From NCBI RefSeq assembly GCF_026314945.1, contig NZ_CP111121.1, positions 2,790,001 to 2,854,000 of the forward strand: DNA of 64,000 nt, given 5' to 3'. A program made the translations under genes and the position numbers. A model generated the notes under the pieces. The model did no database searches, was not told where the DNA came from, and saw only the letters and a list, made by a program, of their open reading frames with translations. Source of the DNA: Chryseobacterium fluminis (GTDB taxonomy: Bacteria > Bacteroidota > Bacteroidia > Flavobacteriales > Weeksellaceae). This document shows positions 1 through 9,001 of the stretch, in pieces; position 1 is the first letter of the stretch, and every line of letters starts with the position of its first letter.

Positions 1-804
1 GCAGTTAGAATGGCTGGAGAAAATCCTGATTTTGCGCAGGAAGATCTTTGCCATGCTATCGAAAACGGTGATTTCCCAAAATGGACGATGTATATTCAGG
101 TAATGACCGAACAGCAGGCAAGGGATTTCAGATGGAATCCTTTTGATATCACAAAGGTATGGTTTCAGGGTGATTTCCCACTAATCGAGGTCGGCGAAAT
201 GGAACTGAATGAAGTTCCTGTCAATTATTTTGCACACGTAGAACAGTCTACATTTTCTCCCGCCAACCTGATCAACGGCATCAGTTTTTCACCTGATAAA
301 ATGCTCCAGGGAAGGTTGTTTTCTTATCCTGATGCCCATCGGTACCGGGTAGGCGTAAATGCTCATCAACTGGAAGTGAACAGGTGTCCTTTTGCAACGA
401 ATAACTACCAAAGAGACGGCTTCATGGCAGATGCCAGTGCATATCTGGACAAACCGAATTACCATCCCAACAGTTTTGATGATATTAAACCTGACCCTGC
501 GTATAAAAACTACGAATACGAACTGGACAGCGCACACGTTGCAAGTTATAACAGAAACGAAAACGATGACGATCATTACACACAGCCAGGCTTATTGTAT
601 TCGAAAGCAATGAATACTGAAGATCGTGAGAATCTGATTAACAATATTGTAGGAAGTATGCGGGCAATAGGCGGGTCTAAGAGAGAGGAAATCATCAACA
701 GACAATTGTGTCATTTTTTCCGGGCGAATATTGAGCTTGGCATGAAAGTGGCAGCGAGACTGAACGTTAATATTGACGCCAATATGATGAATCATTCCAA
801 ATAA
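1..804 (+). CDS. katA: Catalase, C-terminal part (5' end outside window)
   Basis: Haem catalase, 2 H2O2 to O2 and water. The reading frame is open to the first base of the window (codons for A-V-R precede the first Met at 10), so this is the C-terminal ~267 residues of a protein usually about 490 aa; the Met at 10 is internal. The proximal haem-ligand signature R-L-F-S-Y-P-D-A-H-R-Y is present at about 316-348, with the ligand Tyr codon near 325-327. The segment from PKWTMYIQVM to the end follows the small-subunit catalase fold, and no flavodoxin-like C-terminal domain follows, so it is a small-subunit clade enzyme. The catalytic His and Asn lie upstream of the window. The gene ends with a hairpin terminator. 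Family assignment is secure; the symbol is by convention. Confidence 0.95.
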   Translation, partial: AVRMAGENPDFAQEDLCHAIENGDFPKWTMYIQVMTEQQARDFRWNPFDITKVWFQGDFPLIEVGEMELNEVPVNYFAHVEQSTFSPANLINGISFSPDKMLQGRLFSYPDAHRYRVGVNAHQLEVNRCPFATNNYQRDGFMADASAYLDKPNYHPNSFDDIKPDPAYKNYEYELDSAHVASYNRNENDDDHYTQPGLLYSKAMNTEDRENLINNIVGSMRAIGGSKREEIINRQLCHFFRANIELGMKVAARLNVNIDANMMNHSK

Positions 805-833
805 TTATATTAAACCATAATATCAATTAAAAT

Positions 834-868
834 AAAGGAAAAAAAGTTAATATTTTTTCCTTTTTTTT
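834..868 (+). terminator. Rho-independent terminator after catalase
   Basis: AAAGGAAAAAA and TTTTTTCCTTT form an 11-bp A/T-rich stem around a short AT loop, followed directly by a T-run. It lies 30 nt past the catalase stop codon. Confidence 0.7.
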
Positions 869-913
869 GCAAAAAATTTATAATTTGCAAATGATAATAT
901 TAAAAGTGGAAAA

Positions 914-1681
914 ATGAATTACGAAAATATATTATTAGAAAAACACGATAAAATATCATTCATTACCATAAACAGACCTGAAAGTCTGAATGCGTTGAAT
1001 GCAAAGACCATTCAGGAACTCAGCTCAGCTGTTGATGACTTAAATTCTGACCCATCCTGCAGAGTGGTAATTATTACCGGAAGCGGCGAAAAGTCTTTTG
1101 TAGCGGGAGCGGACATTAAAGAATTCAGTGATTTTGGTCAGGCGGAAGCTGAGGAACTGGCACGTAACGGTCACCAAAATTTATTTAATAAAATTGAAAA
1201 TATGACCAAACCTGTTATTGCAGCCGTAAACGGCTTTGCATTAGGGGGTGGTCTTGAGCTTGCTATGGCATGCCATATCAGATATGCATCGGAAAATGCC
1301 AGACTGGGATTACCGGAAGTAACTTTGGGATTAATTCCCGGTTATGGTGGTACCCAAAGGCTTCCCAAGCTTGTCGGAAAAGGTATTGCCAACGAAATGA
1401 TCTTCTCTGCCAAAATGATTTCAGCTCAAAGGGCTAAAGAAATCGGGCTGGTGAATGAAGTATATCCTATTGAAGAATTATTAACCAAAACAAAGGAATT
1501 AGCAAACGTTATTGCCCACAATTCACCCATGGCAATTTCCAAGGCAATTCATGCAGTGAACTTATCGGATACTGAAAAAGGTTTTGAAACCGAAATAAAA
1601 TATTTCGGAGAAGTCTTTGAACTTGACGATAAGAAAGAAGGAGTTTCTGCTTTTATTGAAAAAAGAAAGCCTAACTTCTAA
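914..1681 (+). CDS. Enoyl-CoA hydratase/isomerase family protein
   Basis: Crotonase-fold enzyme of 255 aa, the normal length for a short-chain enoyl-CoA hydratase, which adds water to trans-2-enoyl-CoA in fatty-acid or amino-acid degradation. The oxyanion-hole segments are visible (SFVAGADIKEF near residue 61 and NGFALGGGLELAMA near 106), as are both catalytic glutamates, Glu115 in GGGLELAM and Glu135 in LGLPEVTLG. Having both acidic residues favours hydratase over isomerase or dehalogenase. It starts 110 nt after the catalase stop, beyond a terminator, so it is probably transcribed separately. An acyl-CoA thioesterase (8465) and an acyl-CoA dehydrogenase (59092) in the window act on related substrates but are not linked. 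Exact substrate unknown. Confidence 0.9.
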   Translation: MNYENILLEKHDKISFITINRPESLNALNAKTIQELSSAVDDLNSDPSCRVVIITGSGEKSFVAGADIKEFSDFGQAEAEELARNGHQNLFNKIENMTKPVIAAVNGFALGGGLELAMACHIRYASENARLGLPEVTLGLIPGYGGTQRLPKLVGKGIANEMIFSAKMISAQRAKEIGLVNEVYPIEELLTKTKELANVIAHNSPMAISKAIHAVNLSDTEKGFETEIKYFGEVFELDDKKEGVSAFIEKRKPNF

Positions 1682-1725
1682 CAACCTTAATACAAATTAT
1701 TTCGAAAAAACCTTAATGCTGCGGT

Positions 1726-2148
1726 ATGAATAAGTTTGACAAGGCTTATCTAAAAATGGCTCAGGAATGGGCAAAACTATCCTACTGTAAACGAAAACAG
1801 GTAGGAGCTCTTATCGTAAAAGATAGGATGATTATTTCAGATGGTTATAATGGTACTCCTTCAGGATTTGAAAACTGCTGTGAGGATGCAGAAGGGAAAA
1901 CCCAGTGGTACGTACTCCATGCAGAAGCTAATGCAATATTGAAATTAGCGGCTTCCACTCAATCTGCAAAGGGGGCAACCTTGTATCTGACGCTATCTCC
2001 ATGTAAAGAATGCAGTAAGCTGATCTTGCAGGCGGGAATTACCAGACTGGTTTATATTAATGAATATTCGGACGATGACGGAATATCGTTCTTGAGAAAC
2101 CATAACATCGAAATAGAACAAATATCGGACTGTGAACTAAAAAAATAA
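1726..2148 (+). CDS. dCMP deaminase family protein
   Basis: Zinc-dependent cytidine/deoxycytidylate deaminase, 140 aa. The zinc site and catalytic acid are intact: His66-Ala-Glu68 (HAEANAI) and the pair Cys93-x-x-Cys96 in SPCKEC. The N-terminal KxVGALIVKDRMIISDGYNGTP stretch is typical of ComEB/dCMP deaminases, which produce dUMP for thymidylate synthesis. It is followed after 6 nt by xerD, so the two are co-transcribed; this pairing looks like genome organisation, not a shared pathway. A tRNA- or drug-type cytidine deaminase is less likely because of the SGFENCCED insert between motifs, typical of dCMP deaminases. Confidence 0.9.
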   Translation: MNKFDKAYLKMAQEWAKLSYCKRKQVGALIVKDRMIISDGYNGTPSGFENCCEDAEGKTQWYVLHAEANAILKLAASTQSAKGATLYLTLSPCKECSKLILQAGITRLVYINEYSDDDGISFLRNHNIEIEQISDCELKK

Positions 2149-2154
2149 CACACA

Positions 2155-3066
2155 ATGACTTGGGATGAAAAAATTAAGGATTTTGAAATCTTCCTTCGTT
2201 TTGAAAGGAATTTTTCAGAAAACACTCTCGACGCGTATGTACGGGACATCAAAAAACTAAAAGACTATGCCGTAGAAGATCTGGAGAATGTCGGTCCGGA
2301 CGCTATAGGCTACGAAAATCTACAGGAGTACATCTTCAATCTTTCCAAACAGAAATTCAGCGAAAGATCGCAGGCAAGATGGATATCTTCCATTAAAGCC
2401 TTCTTTAAATTTTTACTGGAAGATGAATACCGTGAAGACAATCCTGCTGCTTTACTGGAAGGACCTAAACTGGGACTCTATCTACCCGATACATTAAGCT
2501 TACCGGATATCAACAGGATCATCAACGCTATAGAAGTGAGTTCAGATCTTGGAAAGAGAAACCAATGTATCATAGAAGTGCTTTACGGATGCGGGCTCCG
2601 CGTATCGGAACTCATCGAGCTTAAAATTTCGAATATTAATTTTAAGGAACAGTACATCAAAGTAAACGGGAAAGGAAATAAAATCCGTTTTGTTCCATTG
2701 GCAGACTATACGGCTGAATTACTGAGAAGCTACATCCGTGACGTTCGTGCCCATAATAAAATTAATAAAAAATATGAAGACACTCTTTTCCTGAACAGCA
2801 GAGGAACGTCTATGTCAAGAGTCATCGTATTTTTAATTATAAAGGAATTAACAGACAAAGCCGGGGTAAGCAAAAAAATATCTCCCCATACTTTCAGACA
2901 TTCATTTGCAACTCATTTGTTGCAGAACGGTGCAGATCTTCGTTATATTCAGGAAATGCTTGGGCATTCCAGCATTACGACAACGGAAATCTACACCCAT
3001 CTGAAAACGGAGGAACTCAGAGATGTTATCTTAAGCTATCACCCGCGAAATATCAATACTGCTTAA
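2155..3066 (+). CDS. xerD: Site-specific tyrosine recombinase XerD
   Basis: Tyrosine recombinase of 303 aa, the usual length of chromosomal XerC/XerD, which resolves chromosome dimers at dif. The N-terminal SAM-like core-binding domain spans about residues 4-90. The C-terminal catalytic domain carries Arg149 (CGLRVSEL), a Lys near 173, His245 and Arg248 (SPHTFRHSFATH), His271 (LGHSSITTTEIYTH) and the nucleophile Tyr280. It sits between dCMP deaminase (6 nt gap) and a Nudix gene (1-nt overlap). There are no attachment sites, phage genes or cargo, so this is the housekeeping recombinase and not an integrase of an element. Flavobacteria may have one or two Xer proteins; the D versus C label is from overall resemblance. 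Confidence 0.88.
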   Translation: MTWDEKIKDFEIFLRFERNFSENTLDAYVRDIKKLKDYAVEDLENVGPDAIGYENLQEYIFNLSKQKFSERSQARWISSIKAFFKFLLEDEYREDNPAALLEGPKLGLYLPDTLSLPDINRIINAIEVSSDLGKRNQCIIEVLYGCGLRVSELIELKISNINFKEQYIKVNGKGNKIRFVPLADYTAELLRSYIRDVRAHNKINKKYEDTLFLNSRGTSMSRVIVFLIIKELTDKAGVSKKISPHTFRHSFATHLLQNGADLRYIQEMLGHSSITTTEIYTHLKTEELRDVILSYHPRNINTA

Positions 3067-3584
3067 TGAAATTACTGAAATATTGCCCCAGCTGCGGCCA
3101 AGAATCTCTCCACTGGGACGGCGAAAAAAAATGGAGCTGTCCCCATTGCAATTTCTCATTATATAACAATGTCGCCGGTGCGGTAGCGGTGGTGATAAGA
3201 TTTGAAGATGAAATTTATCTGACCCGGAGAAACAAAGATCCCAAAAAAGGAAAACTTGATCTGGCAGGAGGATTTATAGACCCCCGGGAAAGTGCAGAAA
3301 CAGCCTGCAAAAGAGAACTTTTCGAAGAGCTTCAGCTTACGGTTGATATTGCGGGATTAAAATACATAACCAGTCTTCCTAATATATACCAGTATAAAGA
3401 GATTGATTACAATACCATTGACCTTTTTTATGAATATACGGTCTCAGAAAAATTTGAGGTAAATCTTGAACTTTCGGAAATTTCGGAAGCGATATGGGTT
3501 CCGTTAAAAGAATTAAATACGGATGATCTTGCTTTTGACTCACAGAAGCAATTTTTTGAAAATTATCTAAAACATATAAGATAA
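3066..3584 (+). CDS. Zinc-ribbon Nudix hydrolase
   Basis: Nudix hydrolase of 172 aa with an N-terminal zinc ribbon (Cys7-x-x-Cys10 and Cys25-x-x-Cys28). The Nudix box is complete: Gly69, five residues, Glu75, seven residues, then Arg83-Glu84-Leu-Phe-Glu87-Glu88. The zinc ribbon before a Nudix domain recalls NADH pyrophosphatase NudC, but the NudC middle domain and SQPWPFPxS motif are absent, so the substrate (a nucleoside diphosphate derivative) is open. The ATG overlaps the xerD stop by one base (TAATG), indicating translational coupling. Last gene of the deaminase-xerD-Nudix set. Confidence 0.85.
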   Translation: MKLLKYCPSCGQESLHWDGEKKWSCPHCNFSLYNNVAGAVAVVIRFEDEIYLTRRNKDPKKGKLDLAGGFIDPRESAETACKRELFEELQLTVDIAGLKYITSLPNIYQYKEIDYNTIDLFYEYTVSEKFEVNLELSEISEAIWVPLKELNTDDLAFDSQKQFFENYLKHIR

Positions 3585-3588
3585 ACTG

Positions 3589-3616
3589 AAACTCTTGCAA
3601 CTGCAGGAGTTTTTTG
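3589..3616 (+). terminator. Terminator after Nudix gene, between convergent genes
   Basis: AAACTCTTGCA pairs with TGCAGGAGTTT over a 2-nt loop and is followed by a T-run. It lies between convergent genes, so it may serve both directions; the T-run is better on the plus strand. Confidence 0.7.
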
Positions 3617-3619
3617 ATT

Positions 3620-4078
3620 TTAATACGTTTTAGATTTCAGCATGTCTTCGAAATAGTTGGCCAGCAATTTTCTTTCTGCGGAAGATAGATTGGCTTCTTT
3701 GTGATAAACAATATAGCCCGGCATAGGCATCATTTTATTCTGAATACTCTCTACGGCGCGGTCAAGCATATTTTCTTTCAGTTCTTTACCATAAGTATCC
3801 CAAACGGAGAAATTAAGATGCTCCCGTCCTTCGTTAACATGGCTTTTTACAGACCATGATACAGGAGCGATATAGGCGTATTTCGGATAAACCGTTTCAT
3901 TGGAATGACAGTCATAGCAGGCTCTTTTTATTAAGCCGGCAATTTTTTCCGGCGTTTTCTTTGCTTCTACAAAGTTGACTTTATGATCAATGGGTTTATT
4001 CACTCTGTCAATAGGGATAAACTGCATTAGAGCAAAGCCTACAAGGCACCAGAACACTATTTTTTTTGCGGTTTTCAT
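3620..4078 (-). CDS. Haem-binding domain-containing protein
   Basis: Small exported or membrane-anchored c-type haem protein, 152 aa. Residues about 7-21 form a hydrophobic N-terminal segment (signal or anchor). A single CxxCH motif, Cys54-Tyr-Asp-Cys57-His58, is followed by SNETVYPKYAYIAPVSW, the conserved pattern of the Bacteroidetes haem-binding domain family (Pfam Haem_bd), and MMPMPGY near residue 116 may supply a Met ligand. The electron partner is unknown. It starts 2 nt before the stop of the upstream Ig-like lipoprotein gene region (gap of two bases), so the two are probably co-transcribed. Confidence 0.82.
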   Translation of the reverse strand: MKTAKKIVFWCLVGFALMQFIPIDRVNKPIDHKVNFVEAKKTPEKIAGLIKRACYDCHSNETVYPKYAYIAPVSWSVKSHVNEGREHLNFSVWDTYGKELKENMLDRAVESIQNKMMPMPGYIVYHKEANLSSAERKLLANYFEDMLKSKTY

Positions 4079-4080
4079 AA

Positions 4081-5835
4081 CTATTTTACAGGCGTCAAAA
4101 TAGCATTATCTGACTTTATTTCACGGTTATTAGCATCCTGTTGTACAGGTTTTTCCTGGGCAGGATCAGAAATTTTCACAGGGATTGTTGCTTTAGGTTT
4201 ATCCAGTGTTCTTGTATCTTTCAGATCCCAGTTCTCATTAGTATCCCACAGAGGCCTTATGACGACCGCTTTATAAAACACAAATGATTCTTCCGCAAAG
4301 ACTTCATTCAGGAAATCTGCTTCATCCCAATATTTGTTATTGTTATTATCAACAAGAATCCGTACGATATACTCGGCTGGCTTTAAAATATCAAATTTCA
4401 CTTTACTGCCTTTCGTATATTTCTGATAGACAACTTTTTCAGAGGTATCCAATAACTGAATCCAGTAGCCGGATGCCGGAGCGTTTTCTATCTCAAATGC
4501 CAAGCTGCCATAGTTTTCTACTTTATCTGCTTCGAAGTCAAATCGTTTCGATTGGGTATTTTTGGCAAAAAATGACGACACCGTTTCTTTCGGAATGGTA
4601 AGCTGATATTTTTTTCCTTCAATAAAATCGGACTGCACCAAAATCTGGTAAGGATTAGACTCTGAAATTCTGGCAGTAAACTGCTGGGTTGTTACACTGT
4701 CACTTTTCAGCACCCACTTTTCAGGATCTATTTTATCAAGATAATAATTGGAAAGAATCTTAAAATCTGATTTGGGAGCCAGTGCATTTCCACCAATATC
4801 GTTATTGATATCCATTACGTTTTTAGCGTTATACTTGTAAAAAAGAGAGGAATTATAGAGCGTATCTTTTTTACCGTCGGCATTATATCCAAACTTAAGG
4901 TTTTCTGTGGAAGTCTGTCCGACATCACTTTTTACAGCATCAAACCAAATTCTCACCGTATCTGATTTTGGCACGTGAGTTACTTTATATTCTTTAATTT
5001 TTTCATTGAGCGGTTCAACCTTCACGTTCTCAGGTTTTCCTTCAAAAGCCATTGAAACACCACCCGGCGCTTCCTTCATTTCCAGATATTTCAGGGGTTT
5101 TCTCGATGGGTATAACTTCAGATTAAGTCCGGAAATCGATTTTTCCACATCTACGGTTTCTTTCTGAAAGCCAACTTTTTCCTTTCCGGGATCATACATC
5201 GAGTTTCCGTTTTCATCCTCGAAAGCAATGATCTTATATTTACCCGGAGATAAATAATTCAGTTCATAATACCCGTCCTCATCTACTTTCGTGATATAAT
5301 AGGGTTTCTGTCTGTAATTGATGGTATCTTTTACCTGATAAAGACCTACTACAAATTTGTTTTCAGCAGTGGCCTTTTTAATAGCCATGGCATCTTTAAT
5401 TTCTCCACTGATATAAAGATCATCCAGCTTATCGCCTGTTGAAAAGGCAAAATTAAAATAACGAAGGATATTCGCTTCATTGTTATCGACAATAGAGTTC
5501 CCAAAATTGAAATTGTAGGTTGTATTGGCCTGCAAAGTATCGGTCCACTGAATCAGTACAAATTTATTGGCTATATTGGAAGGAAGAATCCTTTTGATAT
5601 TCTTGATCGGCGGAGAGATGATCAGGTTTTTATTGATGTCCTTCAGGGTTATATACTCATCAAAATCAAGACGGAGCTCCTTTATATTTCTATTAACATT
5701 AATCCGTGTGGAATCAATATTTGAGCTTAAAAATTTCGGAGCTATACTGTCTTTTGTACCACCTACAGGTGATCCTACTCTTGCACAGGACTGTACAAGA
5801 AAAGCCAAAACGAATAATAGAAGAAGTCTTTTCAT
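4081..5835 (-). CDS. Ig-like (Big_5) domain lipoprotein
   Basis: Predicted SPII lipoprotein of 584 aa: hydrophobic leader then lipobox L-V-Q-S-Cys17. The ATG at 5835 is chosen because an upstream in-frame TTG at 5850 would add only five residues before the leader. Residues ~24-130 (APKFLSSNIDSTRINV..., YNFNFGNSIVDNNEAN) match the bacterial Ig-like domain Big_5. Residues ~135-225 contain a prealbumin-like segment (DGYYELNYLSPGKYKIIAFED), and a similar motif recurs near the C terminus (ILKPAEYIVRILVDNNNNKYWD). Such proteins are conserved cell-envelope proteins in Flavobacteriia with no established function. Neighbours are a serine hydrolase lipoprotein upstream and the haem-binding protein downstream, all on the minus strand. 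Confidence 0.82.
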   Translation of the reverse strand: MKRLLLLFVLAFLVQSCARVGSPVGGTKDSIAPKFLSSNIDSTRINVNRNIKELRLDFDEYITLKDINKNLIISPPIKNIKRILPSNIANKFVLIQWTDTLQANTTYNFNFGNSIVDNNEANILRYFNFAFSTGDKLDDLYISGEIKDAMAIKKATAENKFVVGLYQVKDTINYRQKPYYITKVDEDGYYELNYLSPGKYKIIAFEDENGNSMYDPGKEKVGFQKETVDVEKSISGLNLKLYPSRKPLKYLEMKEAPGGVSMAFEGKPENVKVEPLNEKIKEYKVTHVPKSDTVRIWFDAVKSDVGQTSTENLKFGYNADGKKDTLYNSSLFYKYNAKNVMDINNDIGGNALAPKSDFKILSNYYLDKIDPEKWVLKSDSVTTQQFTARISESNPYQILVQSDFIEGKKYQLTIPKETVSSFFAKNTQSKRFDFEADKVENYGSLAFEIENAPASGYWIQLLDTSEKVVYQKYTKGSKVKFDILKPAEYIVRILVDNNNNKYWDEADFLNEVFAEESFVFYKAVVIRPLWDTNENWDLKDTRTLDKPKATIPVKISDPAQEKPVQQDANNREIKSDNAILTPVK

Positions 5836-5859
5836 GATATGTTTACGCAAAAATAAACA

Positions 5860-7122
5860 TTATTCTCCATAAACTTCATGATGACTGTTTAAAGTATCTC
5901 TGCCGTCACTCATAATACTGTTCAGTTTATCCTTCTGAGCCGGAAAATCTTCAAACAGACCAGACAATGCCAAAGCAGTATATACTTTGTTAGAGTACGC
6001 GTTACCGATGGCTACGATCGTCACTTTTGATTTCAGGAGGTGGGCAAAAACAGAATTGGTTCCATGCCACCACCCGTTATGGTACGTTAATTTCTCTCCG
6101 TTATCAAAAATTTTCATCCTGAATCCCAGGCCGTAATTATTCATCCCTGCTTTTTCATTGCTGTACGGAGAAAACACCATCTGCATGAGTTCAGGCTTTA
6201 AAAAATCCTTTGAAAACATGGCTTTGGAAAAATTATAGAGATCTCTTGGCGTGGTGTACACGTTTTTATCACCATAGATCAGATCCAGCCTGTCGAGAGG
6301 ATATAACTTATTTCCGCCATAATAAAAAGACTGGGCTGCAGTCGGAATATCTTTTTCCTGGAAGATATAGGTATTTTTCATCTTTAAAGGATCGAAAACC
6401 ATTTCTTTCATCGCCTGCGGAAAAGAAATTCCCGTAACTTTTTCGATCAGTAACGCGAGCAGAGCAAAATTTGTATTACAGTACATGAATCCTGTATCCG
6501 TATCCCTGGCCATTTCAGGCTTATATTTAACAATCATGTTCAGAATATCCTGATTGGTGATAAAAGCCTTGGAAAGTTCTGCCGGAGCCGGCTGTATTTT
6601 AGTAATAAAATATTCGTATTTGGGAAGCCCGCTTCTTTGATCCAATAATGTCTGAACGGTAATCCCGGGATAAGGAAATCCGGGAAAATATTTCGTCAGA
6701 TGGTCTGACAATTTAATCTTACCGGCTTCAATGAGCTTCATCATCGCCATGGCGGTCATCGTTTTTGAAACTGAGGCCACATGTAAAGGTGTATTTTTAT
6801 CGATAGGCATCTGATGTCCTTCTCTGCCGAAGCCTCTGTAATTTTCATAGAGAATATCATCTCCTTTGGCTACCAGAATCCCTCCGCTCAGATTACCTGC
6901 ATTCCAGATTTTCTGATAATACTGGTCTATATATCTTACCAGGGACGCTTTGTCCGGCAGATGAGCGTCTTCTTTGGTAAAAACTTTACTAAGGTCTACA
7001 TTTCCGTAATTGGGTAACGAAGTCGTACTTTCCGTTTTATCTTCTTTGGCTTCAGATTTTTTTTTGCAGGAAAAAAGTGATAAAAAAACAGTCAAAATAA
7101 GTACAAAATTGCGCATCCCCAT
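5860..7122 (-). CDS. Serine hydrolase lipoprotein (class C beta-lactamase fold)
   Basis: Beta-lactamase/D-Ala-D-Ala carboxypeptidase-fold serine hydrolase (Pfam Beta-lactamase), about 420 aa. Leader ends in the lipobox L-F-S-Cys19. Catalytic motifs (numbered from the ATG at 7122): Ser117-Val-Ser-Lys120 (SxxK), Tyr214-Cys-Asn216 (YxN), and a His-containing third motif T-Y-H-N-G-W-W-H-G near residue 350. The start is one of two close ATGs (7122 or 7116); a TTG at 7143 is unlikely. Members range from esterases and peptidases to penicillin-binding proteins, and true AmpC activity is not implied. Probably exposed to the periplasm on the outer membrane. Followed by the Ig-like lipoprotein after 24 nt. 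Confidence 0.86.
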   Translation of the reverse strand: MGMRNFVLILTVFLSLFSCKKKSEAKEDKTESTTSLPNYGNVDLSKVFTKEDAHLPDKASLVRYIDQYYQKIWNAGNLSGGILVAKGDDILYENYRGFGREGHQMPIDKNTPLHVASVSKTMTAMAMMKLIEAGKIKLSDHLTKYFPGFPYPGITVQTLLDQRSGLPKYEYFITKIQPAPAELSKAFITNQDILNMIVKYKPEMARDTDTGFMYCNTNFALLALLIEKVTGISFPQAMKEMVFDPLKMKNTYIFQEKDIPTAAQSFYYGGNKLYPLDRLDLIYGDKNVYTTPRDLYNFSKAMFSKDFLKPELMQMVFSPYSNEKAGMNNYGLGFRMKIFDNGEKLTYHNGWWHGTNSVFAHLLKSKVTIVAIGNAYSNKVYTALALSGLFEDFPAQKDKLNSIMSDGRDTLNSHHEVYGE

Positions 7123-7254
7123 AGTTTCAAAAATGAGCGGCAATTTAATAAAACTCGAAATAAATATTATATATTGAGCATAAATTATGAATTATTTAAC
7201 ACAAAGAAATAAAAAGAGAAAATTATAAATTAAATAATTTTTAAAGGAACGCTT

Positions 7255-8187
7255 TTAAGAGGCAAACTGTGCTGTAATTTTATCAACGATTACCTGTGCG
7301 AGTTTTATTTTACTCTGGACCGTCCACCCTGCGATATGAGGGGTTACTATTGCCTTCTCCGATTCAAGGAGATATCGAAGGTCATCATTTTCCAGTTCAA
7401 GGTTTTCAAAAGAAGATTTTTCATATTCCAGCACATCCAGGCAGGCGCCTTTTATTTTTCCTGATTTTAAAGCATTCACTAAGCTTCTGGTTTCAACATT
7501 TTTCCCTCTCGCCGTATTGATGAGATAAAAATCTTTTTTCATATCAGAAATAAATGCAGCGTCAACGAGATAATGGGTTTCCGGGGTGATCGGAATATGA
7601 AGACTGATGACATCCGCATTTTCCTTTAACTCTTCCAATGAAACCTGGGTAGCATATTCATCGAAAAGACCTGGTATCAGGTCATGAAAAATAACCGTAC
7701 ATCCGAATCCCGAAAATCTTTTTGCCGTTGCTTTCCCCATATTTCCATACCCGATTAATCCTACTGTTTTTCCCAGCAACTCATCGCCGCGGTTCTCTTC
7801 ACGCAGCCAGATTCCTTTTTTTACTTCCTGAGAGGCTATAAAGAGCCGGTTCATCAAAATCAGCAGCATGCCAACTGCATGTTCTGCCACAGAATCTCTG
7901 TTTCCTTCCGGGGAGCTAATGAGCTGGATTCCCAATTTTTCCGCCACCGGAATATCAATATTTTCCATTCCCGCTCCTACTCTGGCAATAAATTTCAGAT
8001 TTTTCGCATTCTCCAGAAAATTTTTATCCAGAGGAATTCTGCTGCGGATGATAACACCCTCATAATTTTGAATTTTCCGGCATACCTCATCATAGGAAGA
8101 GGTGAAATCCTCTTCAAGGATAAAGTTTTTAGCTAAAAGCTGTTCGGTAATTAAAGGATGGTTTTTATCTAAAAGGAGAATCTTCAT
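7255..8187 (-). CDS. D-2-hydroxyacid dehydrogenase (NAD-dependent)
   Basis: 310-aa NAD-dependent D-isomer 2-hydroxyacid dehydrogenase. Nucleotide-binding Gly146-x-Gly148-x-x-Gly151 (GLIGYGNMG), catalytic Arg227 (INTARG), Glu254 (DVLEYE) and His284 (VTPHIAGW) are all in register. The N-terminal substrate-binding lobe contains RVGAGMENID. It lacks the C-terminal ACT/ASB domain of long PGDH (SerA), so it is a short form. Phosphoglycerate dehydrogenase is a common annotation for such proteins but the serine pathway partner SerC is not adjacent; substrate not determined. Isolated transcription unit with a 277-nt spacer upstream. Confidence 0.88.
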   Translation of the reverse strand: MKILLLDKNHPLITEQLLAKNFILEEDFTSSYDEVCRKIQNYEGVIIRSRIPLDKNFLENAKNLKFIARVGAGMENIDIPVAEKLGIQLISSPEGNRDSVAEHAVGMLLILMNRLFIASQEVKKGIWLREENRGDELLGKTVGLIGYGNMGKATAKRFSGFGCTVIFHDLIPGLFDEYATQVSLEELKENADVISLHIPITPETHYLVDAAFISDMKKDFYLINTARGKNVETRSLVNALKSGKIKGACLDVLEYEKSSFENLELENDDLRYLLESEKAIVTPHIAGWTVQSKIKLAQVIVDKITAQFAS

Positions 8188-8396
8188 ATTGTTACTTTAA
8201 AATTGGAAAATTGAATATTGCGAAAACAAATTTCGTAAGATTTATTAAACCGCACAAGCTTTATGCTTATACCGAAATTCCTTTTTTCTTACAAATTATA
8301 GCCCAATTGTAACCTCCCAGTGTTTGCGAAACGTAACAAAACGGGATCGTGGAAAGTAGAAACAGCCTCAAAAAATTGAAACAGGCTCTTCAAACT

Positions 8397-8447
8397 AAAA
8401 ATGCTTTTAACCCGCGAGCACTGCTCAACAAGATTAAAAGCATTTTA
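8397..8447 (-). terminator. Terminator after acyl-CoA thioesterase
   Basis: AAAATGCTTTTAA (8398-8410) and TTAAAAGCATTTT (8434-8446) form a perfect 13-bp stem with a loop that contains a further short GAGCA/TGCTC hairpin. On the minus strand the stem runs into T-rich sequence 18 nt after the thioesterase stop. Confidence 0.7.
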
Positions 8448-8464
8448 TCCTACAAATATTTATT

Positions 8465-8995
8465 TTATTGATCTTCCTTTGGATCCTGGAAAAGTTTTTT
8501 CAATTCGACAGACTCCAGAGGCTTCATTCTTCCGGAAAGAATCAGTGATAACTCTTTTCTTCTGAAAGCCGCGGCAAAACGTTCTTTTTCTTCTTCCGTT
8601 TCAGGAATCATTTCCGGAATTGGAATCGGGCGGTTAAATTCGTCTACCGCTACAAAAGTATAAATTCCGGCATTGGAATGTACTTTTTTCTGATTGATAG
8701 GATCATCCAGCCAAACATCTACATACACCTCCATGGAAGTTGAAAAAGCTCTTGAGACTTTAGATTCCAAAACCACAACACCTCCTTCAGGAATCGGATG
8801 ATGAAATGATACGTGATTGACCGAAGCGGTAACGACTCTCCTTTCACAATGTCTTGCCGCTGAAATAGACGCACAACGGTCCATTTTTGCCAAAAGTTCA
8901 CCTCCGAAAAGGTTTCTTAGAGAATTGGTTTCATTAGGAAGTACAATATTGGTCATAATGGTCAGAGATTCTGACGCTTTTTTTACTTTTGCCAT
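8465..8995 (-). CDS. Acyl-CoA thioesterase (hotdog fold, YciA/ACOT type)
   Basis: 176-aa single hotdog-domain thioesterase that hydrolyses acyl-CoA to free acid and CoA. The family signature N-x-L-F-G-G-E-L-L-A-K-M-D lies at residues ~28-39 with the catalytic Asp39, followed by the VNHVSFHHPIPEGGVV strand near residue 65. Length and motifs match YciA/ACOT-like cytosolic enzymes. The upstream gene on the same strand (9002-9727) ends 6 nt before its start, so the two are co-transcribed, although the functions appear unrelated. Substrate chain length cannot be read from sequence. Confidence 0.88.
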   Translation of the reverse strand: MAKVKKASESLTIMTNIVLPNETNSLRNLFGGELLAKMDRCASISAARHCERRVVTASVNHVSFHHPIPEGGVVVLESKVSRAFSTSMEVYVDVWLDDPINQKKVHSNAGIYTFVAVDEFNRPIPIPEMIPETEEEKERFAAAFRRKELSLILSGRMKPLESVELKKLFQDPKEDQ

Positions 8996-9001
8996 GTTGT
9001 T

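Noticed and set aside
2155..3066. Tyrosine recombinase as a sign of a mobile element
   Set aside because: Length and motifs fit the chromosomal XerD, neighbours are housekeeping genes, and no attachment repeats, phage or cargo genes are present.
8355..8395. AGCCT ... AGGCT pairing and a repeated GAAACAG near 8360-8385
   Set aside because: The stem is only 5 bp with a 15-nt loop and stands outside the stronger terminator at 8397; it is insufficient to call a separate element.
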